From an uncultured Clostridia bacterium (GTDB lineage Bacteria > Bacillota > Clostridia > Christensenellales > UBA3700): a stretch of 64,000 nt of DNA. Below are positions 1 through 8,200 of the stretch, piece by piece. The position numbers and the translations under genes are program-made. The notes under the pieces were generated by a model. It made no database searches. It was not told the origin of the DNA and saw only the letters and a list, made by a program, of their open reading frames with translations. The stretch covers positions 1-64,000 of the forward strand of contig CAMBZZ010000001.1 of assembly GCA_945872615.1 (NCBI GenBank), in the 5' to 3' direction. The number at the start of each line of letters is the position of its first letter. Within the stretch, counting starts at the first letter, position 1.

Positions 1-55
1 CGATTCATACGCCATTCTTTAACTTGTAATAGTGTCCATAAAAACAAACAGCAGT
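1..55 (+). mobile_element. Putative right end (attR-like) of a second, upstream integrative element of the same att family
   Basis: CGATTCATAC at 1-10, GTGTCCATAAA at 32-42 and GT at 54-55 have the same spacing as the right end of the downstream element (CGATTCATAC 15033, GTGTCCATAAA 15064, GT 15086). Recombinase coding sequence starts at the GT. Confidence 0.6.
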
Positions 56-262
56 TATTTATGCTAGGTACAGCAGCGATAGCCAAACCGAGCAGTCTAT
101 TGAAGGACAACTTCGCGTTTGTCAGGACTATGCCAAAAGCAATGACATACTAATCGTCGATACCTATATCGACCGAGCAATGACGGGAACGAACGATATG
201 CGCCCCGACTTTCAGCGTATGATAAAAGACAGCAACAAGCGTCAATGGGACTACGTTTTGGT
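54..262 (+). pseudogene. Serine recombinase, N-terminal catalytic fragment (VIYARYSSDSQTEQSIEGQLRVCQDYAKSND...DFQRMIKDSNKRQWDYVLV), interrupted by an element
   Basis: Translation of 54..262 gives the resolvase N-terminal motif YARYSSD. It joins in frame to the fragment at 15088 to restore DYVLVYKLDRFSR. Confidence 0.85.
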
Positions 263-284
263 TGTTACACATTTTTATGGACAC
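263..284 (+). repeat. Left terminal att arm TGTTACACATTTTTATGGACAC
   Basis: 19/22 identical to the reverse complement of the right arm at 15064..15085. Confidence 0.8.
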
Positions 285-403
285 TTTTTATTCAACAATA
301 CTACCGCCCGATTTATCGCCTTTCGTCTTCGTTTTGTAGCACAGTGAAAAGCGTAAGTCAACGGCAAAAATAATTGCTGAAAACATCCAAAATATATCAA
401 AAG

Positions 404-436
404 CCAAGGAAGATTATCTCAACCTTGGTTTTTTTT
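404..436 (+). terminator. Intrinsic terminator CCAAGG...CCTTGG-T8
   Basis: 6-bp stem followed by TTTTTTTT. Confidence 0.6.
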
Positions 437-592
437 ATTTTTCAAAAATGTATTTACAATTAACAACAACGCAATAATTTTTGCGTTTTCGTTGAATTCC
501 GTAATGCTAACATCAAAGCAAAATACATCTATCTTTTCCCGGTGCTACTTCCGTTTTTGCCGAAAGGCGGAATAAATCGGAGGTAAATAAGA

Positions 593-1213
593 ATGGAAAA
601 AGAAAAGAATGCTTTTAGCATTTTCAAAGAAGAAATCTCTCAAAACAACGTACTTGCTATGTCAGAGTTAATAGCAATGGCTGAAACGCGCTTTCTCATA
701 GGATATATGGGAAGCCCTATGCAGAAAATGCACGCAGATTTATATGTGGATATACTGCACAAAAATGAATTAGGATATGCATTCAGTGATAGTTACGACT
801 TAGTCCAAGAAGGTGCGTTGTACCTTTGCGAACATTACGGCAAACACTTGAATGACATAATAGGCTATTCAAAGAAAGGCAAGCCCATTACTATAGAGAT
901 TGCTTGTTGCAAGAAAATGATGAAGCTGATGAATCGAAAAACACGCGACAACTACCGAAACGTATGTTACGATGCTTTAACGCCCCTATACGACGAATTA
1001 CAAGAAGAGACGACACAAGACTATACCGTCTATGACAAAATCGTAGAAAACCTTAATTTGACGGAAAATATGCGCATTGCTTTGGAGTGTCGTATAAAAG
1101 GCTTGAGCTTTCCCGAAATAGGTAGGGTGCTTAATAGAGCACAATCCACCGTGTTCGAATACTTCATAAAAATGCGACAGAGGTATATGATGATTTATGA
1201 AAAAAGCCAGTAA
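593..1213 (+). CDS. Sigma-70-like / HTH RNA polymerase sigma-type regulator
   Basis: 206 aa; YDLVQEGALYLCEHYGKHLND and C-terminal HTH (LSFPEIGRVLNRAQSTVFEYFIKMRQRY). Paralog at 17693..18310. SD cggagg upstream. Confidence 0.65.
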   Translation: MEKEKNAFSIFKEEISQNNVLAMSELIAMAETRFLIGYMGSPMQKMHADLYVDILHKNELGYAFSDSYDLVQEGALYLCEHYGKHLNDIIGYSKKGKPITIEIACCKKMMKLMNRKTRDNYRNVCYDALTPLYDELQEETTQDYTVYDKIVENLNLTENMRIALECRIKGLSFPEIGRVLNRAQSTVFEYFIKMRQRYMMIYEKSQ

Positions 1214-1299
1214 CAAAAGTGATTTTATGAAATCGGCAAATAACACCCCAATAGGTGCTTGACATATAAGATACTATGTTATCGCATGTTATCTATTTA

Positions 1300-2040
1300 T
1301 TAAACAATAACGTTCTTATATATCTTTGCGTAATAATCGATCAATTCTTCATTGAGTTTTTCCGTCACGCACTTATACATAAATCGATTTCTTGCTTTTA
1401 TCATTCCATAAATAAAATTTCGATCTCCCCAAAGAGGACGCTCTATATCAATAGCACATTGTAATTTACCATGATTAAAAATGAAATTAGCCATGTTGCA
1501 ATCAGTTAAAACAAAGGCACTTTCAGTTAACTCCGGTACAATATCAAAATCTGCAAGCAACTCTGCTTTTAGTGCCGAATTGGTCTTGTCTATTAAAGAC
1601 TTTAAAAAGGAAGACCATGAGGTATGTTCCGATTTCCCGTATTTATCCATAAAGCCAAAAGCAGAAGATTTAATATGAGCTACTCGTTGAATGAAAGATA
1701 CAACCTGCGACAATATTGTTGTGTCGCAATCTTTATTATAAAATACTTGTCCGTCTTTTTTCTCTTCTTCTAAAACGACAAAGTCATCAATAAGTTCGCC
1801 CTTATCGTATATTTTATCTATTTTAACCACAGGGAAATTATTCTTGATTAGAATATCGTGCGAAAACTTTTCAATATAATAAGATTCGTCTATAGTTGGG
1901 TTATTATAGCTTGCTCGCGCAATTTTTATAATCTTATTCCCTTTGCTAAATATATAATGTTTCTCGCTATAATTGAAAGGCACATATCCCAGCGAGATCA
2001 AATTATTATAGTATGGTTCTTTTTGAGGTTCATTCTTCAT
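1300..2040 (-). CDS. Aminoglycoside phosphotransferase (APH)-like kinase
   Basis: LTDCNMANFIFNHGKLQCAIDIERPLWGD resembles the APH catalytic loop/metal motif. Likely start MKNEPQKE overlaps the upstream gene. Confidence 0.6.
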   Translation of the reverse strand: MKNEPQKEPYYNNLISLGYVPFNYSEKHYIFSKGNKIIKIARASYNNPTIDESYYIEKFSHDILIKNNFPVVKIDKIYDKGELIDDFVVLEEEKKDGQVFYNKDCDTTILSQVVSFIQRVAHIKSSAFGFMDKYGKSEHTSWSSFLKSLIDKTNSALKAELLADFDIVPELTESAFVLTDCNMANFIFNHGKLQCAIDIERPLWGDRNFIYGMIKARNRFMYKCVTEKLNEELIDYYAKIYKNVIV

Positions 2041-2794
2041 TTTTCTTATAAATTTTATTTTTATCCATAACACTCTGTAAAAGAGTGGTATCTACGCCGT
2101 GTTCGTTGCCTTGAGCTGTGATTGAGGCAATGTCCTTTGGTAAGCAACTACCGCCATAGCCTCGGTTTTCTTCATAAACAAATGTATGACTTGCACCAAT
2201 TCTTGGGTCTGCGATCCAGATCTCTCTGGCTAAATTATAGTCTGCTCCGAGAGATCGTGCTATATCATACATTTCATTACAGAAAGTCACCTTGGTTGCC
2301 AAGAATGCGTTCTCCATATATTTTGCCATTTCCACAGTCTTAGCATCGGCTTGATAAATGCGCACGTTAGAATTTATAACTGTTTGATATGTCTTAATAG
2401 CTAAATCTATGCCATTTTTAGTTCCGCCAAATGACAACCATGTTCTATCATTCAAATCAGCAAACGGATGAGCAACCGTTTCGCCATAATATTCTGGTTG
2501 AAAGACTATTTCTTTACCGATCTTTTTCATCATCTCATCGGTAAAGCCAACGTAAACGGTAGACCTTAAAACGATTAACGGCACATTTAACCAATTTAGC
2601 ACTTCTTCAACAATACTTGTATCGCAATGCCCATCTGCTCGCTGTGGAGTGGGAACACATACGAATACTGTATTACAACTGTTGATTTCCTCTTGTGAAC
2701 CTATATTAAGACATTTATCGTATAATATAGCATTTTTGAATAAATTGTGCATGGCTTTGCCAACATGTCCGTATCCAACAATTCCAATTTTCAT
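2030..2794 (-). CDS. UDP-glucose/GDP-mannose dehydrogenase-like protein, short (254 aa)
   Basis: N-terminal Rossmann motif GIVGYGHVGKA, VCVPTP, LRSTVYVG and catalytic-Cys motif GYGGSCLPKD; ends shortly after it. Confidence 0.75.
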   Translation of the reverse strand: MKIGIVGYGHVGKAMHNLFKNAILYDKCLNIGSQEEINSCNTVFVCVPTPQRADGHCDTSIVEEVLNWLNVPLIVLRSTVYVGFTDEMMKKIGKEIVFQPEYYGETVAHPFADLNDRTWLSFGGTKNGIDLAIKTYQTVINSNVRIYQADAKTVEMAKYMENAFLATKVTFCNEMYDIARSLGADYNLAREIWIADPRIGASHTFVYEENRGYGGSCLPKDIASITAQGNEHGVDTTLLQSVMDKNKIYKKNEE

Positions 2795-2798
2795 AATT

Positions 2799-3362
2799 TT
2801 ATCCTCTGTACTTTATTCCGTGATGATACCTTGTATAGATATCCAAATATTTTTCTAAAATTTCAATGGCTTGTTGAGGTGTTTCAACAGCATATACTTT
2901 ATCATCTACCGATTGATAGCGTTCTCTAGAATCCAACTTCCTTCCTGCGAGTTCGCTACTCCAACCATCCACATTGGTATAAGCGATTACCAATCTAAAA
3001 AGCGACCAGGCAAGCGCCATTTCGGAAAGCGTACCGCTTCCGCCACCAATAGCGATTACACCATCTGCACTGACAACCATTCCGTTTCTCATAACATCTA
3101 TGCCAGTAGGTACAATAATGTCGGCAAAATGGTTTGCATCTGTTCTATCAAAAGATGGGATAATCGCAATAGTATCGCCGTCTTGATATTTTGCAGAGGA
3201 TTTTGCACCTTGAAACACAGCCTCCATAACGCCACCCAAACCTCCGCTTTGAACTCTATATCCGGCATCTACAAGGGCTTTTCCTGTTTCAAATGCAAGC
3301 TTGTATTTTAAACCGTCTTTTTCTATTTTTCCGTCGCCAATTACGGCAATAATCTTTTTCAT
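2799..3362 (-). CDS. TIGR00725/LOG-family (SLOG superfamily) protein
   Basis: GGLGGVMEAVFQGAKS and AIGGGSGTLSEMALAWSL are LOG/TIGR00725-type motifs. Confidence 0.8.
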   Translation of the reverse strand: MKKIIAVIGDGKIEKDGLKYKLAFETGKALVDAGYRVQSGGLGGVMEAVFQGAKSSAKYQDGDTIAIIPSFDRTDANHFADIIVPTGIDVMRNGMVVSADGVIAIGGGSGTLSEMALAWSLFRLVIAYTNVDGWSSELAGRKLDSRERYQSVDDKVYAVETPQQAIEILEKYLDIYTRYHHGIKYRG

Positions 3363-5272
3363 ACGTTCTGCTCCTTAATTTTATATGTTTGAATAATTAA
3401 TATACCTTCCTCACGGGTATTTATGAGTTCAAAATCAACCGCCATTCCGCTTGATTTAATTTTACTGAAATCTGTTGTCGGTGTTTTAAAAAACACCAAT
3501 TCGTCCTTCTCCAAAGGGACATTATTTACACTCAAATTTTCGCCTTGAATTTTTATTAGCGTCAAACGATCAAAGTAAAATTTATTATCCGAAAACTGAT
3601 AGACTTTGGCAGGAATATTAAAATTAAATTTATCTATCGAGCAGGAAATAATGATGCGTTCCGTTTCGTTATCGATAATCGAACTATTTGCAGTTTTTAA
3701 TGCCCGATCGATGTCTGAACAACATTCTATTACCTTACCTCCATTACGTTGGAACAACGAAATAGATTGTTGAAAAATACGCTTATATTTTACACCGATT
3801 AAATTGTTTAAAATATGATAATGAAAATTTTTCCTTACATAATCAGCGCAATTTTTATTTTCCATTGAATCAAGATAGGCAATAAAATCATAAAACGTCG
3901 AAAAAACAAATGGCAAATCAAGATAATATCCTATCTCACGGCTATAGAAATAGTAGTCGTTCAACATTCCATAATGTGCGGCAAAATTTCTTAATACAAT
4001 AAGCCGTGACCCTAACTCGAGCGGGGCGTTTAGCTTGTTCAAAATCATAGACAATTTAGAATATGTATTATACACAGGTATTCCTAATTCAAATACAAAT
4101 TTCTCTTCAATATTTAGAAGTGCCTTTTGAACACCTTCACTTGCGCTTTTGTTAATTTCACGCATATCGGAAAAGTTTGCTCCGCAACAAAGGATCGTTA
4201 AGTTTTTATTTCTATAAAACTTAGGTTTATTTAGTTTAGAAAGCCTTTCCATATTCACATCTGAAATATCTTTTAACTCTGTTATATTGTTATGATAAAG
4301 ATATGCTACACCTAAAAACGGAGGGGCACTTTTACATATATCGCTAAATGTTTTTGTGTCATAGATTTTTAATACATAGTCCTTATCAAAATATTTTCCG
4401 ATATTACTTCCTTTATCAATAGTCATAATACACTTGTCCATCGTCATTTCAATTTGACCTGACACACAAAATCTTGGCGCTTTTACCCGTTCAGACAAAT
4501 CAAGCGAAAAACGCCGGGCGTTTTGATTTATCATTGTGATTTGAACGTCAGGATATATGAGTCCAAAGATGCTTTCAAGTAAATTCCCGTCATTATTTTT
4601 CTCTCGGATGTTCACTTCATAGTTATTCCGGAACGTATCGGTTAGGGCTTGTTCCAATGTGTTTCTGCGTTCATTTATGTCAGCACTTCCCATATTTCCC
4701 CACAGTGCTTTACCCCAAATATTCGCAAAATTGCAAATAAAAGATTTTGAATCCCTCTGTGATAAGACAGCGAGAACCATAATCAGCATTCCGGCAATCG
4801 TCAACTCACCATCCTTCACATAACAAATATCATCTGCAATCTTAGGGAAAGCCTGAATAAAAGACTCGTCAATGCGCATTGTATTGCTCAGGGGAGTTGA
4901 GATGAATGCGTGCAAATTGATATTTCTGAATCTTTCCAAAATCCAAGTATAATATGTGATACCATCCACAATTTTCTCGCTGCCATCGGCATTATAAATC
5001 GAATAGCAATTGTTTGCGAAACGTTCATAGAGAAAAGGGAATTGTTCTCGGAAAAGCCGTTGATCTATTCTTTCACTTTCCAAACTGATATCCGAAAAGT
5101 AAACATAGCGAAACCCACGTTCTATTTGAACGAGAGTAGCTGCCAACATTCCTTTTAAGTAAGACAAATCTTTCCCATTAACAAAATGCTTCTTGCTGTA
5201 ATATATTTGACTGATTGGAGCATTAAGAAACTCCAAAGAATGCAAATCATATATCGTTTTTTTAACACTCAT
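3359..5272 (-). CDS. Uncharacterised protein with two RNxxxH motifs (putative double-HEPN ribonuclease)
   Basis: FRNINLHAF (ORF residues 124-129) and LRNFAAHYG (436-441). Start MSVKKTIYDL has SD AAAGGAG; the ORF track extends 8 aa further. Confidence 0.5.
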   Translation of the reverse strand: MSVKKTIYDLHSLEFLNAPISQIYYSKKHFVNGKDLSYLKGMLAATLVQIERGFRYVYFSDISLESERIDQRLFREQFPFLYERFANNCYSIYNADGSEKIVDGITYYTWILERFRNINLHAFISTPLSNTMRIDESFIQAFPKIADDICYVKDGELTIAGMLIMVLAVLSQRDSKSFICNFANIWGKALWGNMGSADINERRNTLEQALTDTFRNNYEVNIREKNNDGNLLESIFGLIYPDVQITMINQNARRFSLDLSERVKAPRFCVSGQIEMTMDKCIMTIDKGSNIGKYFDKDYVLKIYDTKTFSDICKSAPPFLGVAYLYHNNITELKDISDVNMERLSKLNKPKFYRNKNLTILCCGANFSDMREINKSASEGVQKALLNIEEKFVFELGIPVYNTYSKLSMILNKLNAPLELGSRLIVLRNFAAHYGMLNDYYFYSREIGYYLDLPFVFSTFYDFIAYLDSMENKNCADYVRKNFHYHILNNLIGVKYKRIFQQSISLFQRNGGKVIECCSDIDRALKTANSSIIDNETERIIISCSIDKFNFNIPAKVYQFSDNKFYFDRLTLIKIQGENLSVNNVPLEKDELVFFKTPTTDFSKIKSSGMAVDFELINTREEGILIIQTYKIKEQNV

Positions 5273-8200
5273 GTTCTCGCTCCTTTGCTTTTTCAAGCAA
5301 AATATCTTTTATCTTTTGTTTATAAGTTTCGCTGTATTTCCCAACGCGATTAACATTATTCGTGCTTGGTTCAAAATAATACAATATATAAGGAATATAC
5401 ACATTCTTCTTTGATTTTGCTATCATAGGAAGCATTATAGCAAAATCTGTATTTACATCTACAAACAATCCATCTATTTTGAGATCGTTTTCAATATTAA
5501 TGAAGTCAAACAATTTCCGCTTGAAGCACTTTGGGTGCAACCAAATATTGTCGCCGCCGCGTTCCCAGACACGTTCAAAGGAGTATATTTTATAAGTTTT
5601 AAGAGGTTTGTCATAGCGTATGCAATTACCGCAAGTTATCTCCGCACCATTATGGAACTCATTTACGATTATCTCAATCGCTCGTCGATTCACAAGATAA
5701 TCGTCATTGTCCAGATTGATTACAATACAGTCAGGATTCAGAATAATATTTTGCATGACAAAAACAAAGTTTTCGAGTTCACCGACCTTAGTATCGTTGA
5801 ATACGGATATAACCGTTTTGCTCTTGAAATAATTGTCGTAACGTAAAATACAGTCCGCATAATCAGCACTCTCATTTTGCGAAGCGTCATCAACATAAAC
5901 GACGGAAAAATTCTGATAAGTTTGAACCTTTAGACTGTCAAACATTCTTTTTAGTCTTTCAGGAGGAGTATTATATCCCCGAATATAAACCACGACGTCT
6001 GCAGTTGTTGTCTGCAACCAATCTTTTTTGTCGCCCGTAAGATTCACTTGGTTGTATTGCATATCCGGGATTTGATTTTGTTCAACCCTTCTTTCCGCAT
6101 AGGAAATGAAATTGACTTCGTGTTTTTTGCGATTTTCAGGATGAATAAACCAAACATTCCTATCAGATAGACGAACACTGTCTTTTGGTTGCAAGCCTTT
6201 ATCCAATGCTCTGTGCCAAGGCGATTGGACGACGCCGTCTATCATTTGATTTTTGAGCGGAAGCATATTCTTCAACCTATCTAATGCCAAAAAACAAGTG
6301 CGGACTTCCGTTCTACAACCATAAATGGGATTGCTGTCTGCTTTTTTTGCAATAGAAAGCGATACGGTTACGGCACCGTTTTTCAGTGCGGTTAAACCAT
6401 CTATAAATCCATTCACATCTTCGTTATGATAAAGAATATCGCTGTCTGTCTGGAAAACATATTTCGTCTTAATGTTTTCAAAGCCGCAAAGAGTTGCGTA
6501 TAATCCTTGTCCGTTTGCGCAATGCCCCTCCGTGCTTTCTACACCAAAATATTTTATGTATAAGCTTTTAATTCTTTCGTCATCGGTTTCAGCATAGACA
6601 ATGTCGTCAATAAGCCCGTTTGACTTTGCCCGCTGCAATTCCGTCCGCAAAGTTTCTTCATCATCAAAATCATACCTTCTCACTCGTTCAGAAGTCCATG
6701 TTAAATCGGCGACAACTACTTTACGGACAAATCTACCGCCCTTTTCGAGGCTACCGACAATATGCGAAATATTTCGATAAACAGACCTATATTCCATAGG
6801 ATTGGTTTTAATCAATAAAGATAGATTATCAAAAACTTGCGACTCAGATATTTTTTTACAGTCGAATATTATATGTTCCGATATAGGCATGAGAGTGTCC
6901 AGATCCGCTCCGTCGCCTTCAACAATCTGTTCAACACGCAACCCATATTTGCTGAATAAATTTCTATAAAACTCTATCGGTCGATGATATTCTTTTCGAA
7001 TCTTGCTATTTTCCGCAGAGTGCTTTTCAAACACTTCGGAAATATGATAATTTCCCTGTAAACCCGTAGTTCTTAGTTCAGTGTTTTGAACACTATTAAA
7101 AAATGGATTGCAGACGCTTATTATTGCTCGTCCGTTCAATTTTAAAATTCTGACTATATTGCGTACTACTTCTTCCGCAATTTCGTTATCGATGCAACAA
7201 AGCACAAGATTACTTATCACCAAATCGTAATCCGCAGAGGGAATATCTTGGACAAGTTTATAAACAGTAACCGAAGGGTTTGCGCGTTTGATGACGGTGT
7301 CCAAATCGATATCGAAAACACTTACGTCGTAGTTTTCTGAAAGCGTATTTGCAATTTTACATTTTCCTGCACCATAGTCTAAGATTTTTTCGGGATGATA
7401 CTGTTTGACTAAGTTTATAATTTTCCCGTCATGTAAATCTTCTTTGTAGCGCTTATCGACTACCTTCTTAAATAACTCGCAACCATCGTCCAAATACAGA
7501 CTGTCACCTTGATAGTAGCGCTGTATTAACTGTTTAAAATCCTCATCGCTTAAAAAGGGATACCGCAACAGTTCATACGCCCTGTCGACTGACTTATCAT
7601 ATTTCTCTGTATCGAACGGCAAAAATGATTTCCCGTAATCGATCAGCTTCAATTTGCCGTTTGCCACAACAAAATTGCATGTCTTAATGTTGTCGAACAC
7701 GCAACCGTTTTTCTTTAAAAATCGTAAAAGGTCTATAAACTGCCGTATATGTCCGCCATGATAAGGTTTTGATTTTTCATAGGGATATCTGATAATATCA
7801 ATGCCGTCAACCTGAAAATACTTCAACGGATACAAGGCTTCACATTCTTCAAACGTTTGCCCGATTGTTTTAAGATAATTGAGATTTTTTAATGGTTTAT
7901 AGAAGTACTTATAGACATAAGCGCCGTCGGTAAATACTGCGCCTTCGCCGCCACTCCCCAATAATTTTAAAGCATCGTGTGATACTGAAAATTTCTTCTC
8001 TATTTTTGCCTTTATTTCGTTAATATTTAGCAATTGCGACTGAATATGCAGTTTGTAATTCAACGACTCAAAAGCACAGGCAACCTTATTAAACTCCAAA
8101 TATACGGAGGCTTCTTTGATAAAAGCCTGCAAATTTCCGTCTGAAAACAATTCAGAATATTTAAAGTCGTTTATAATAGAAAGCAACCCTTGAATCCTTC

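Noticed and set aside
3359-5296. Calling the 645-aa protein Cas13
   Set aside because: Only the RNxxxH motifs support it; no CRISPR array or crRNA-like repeats were seen nearby.
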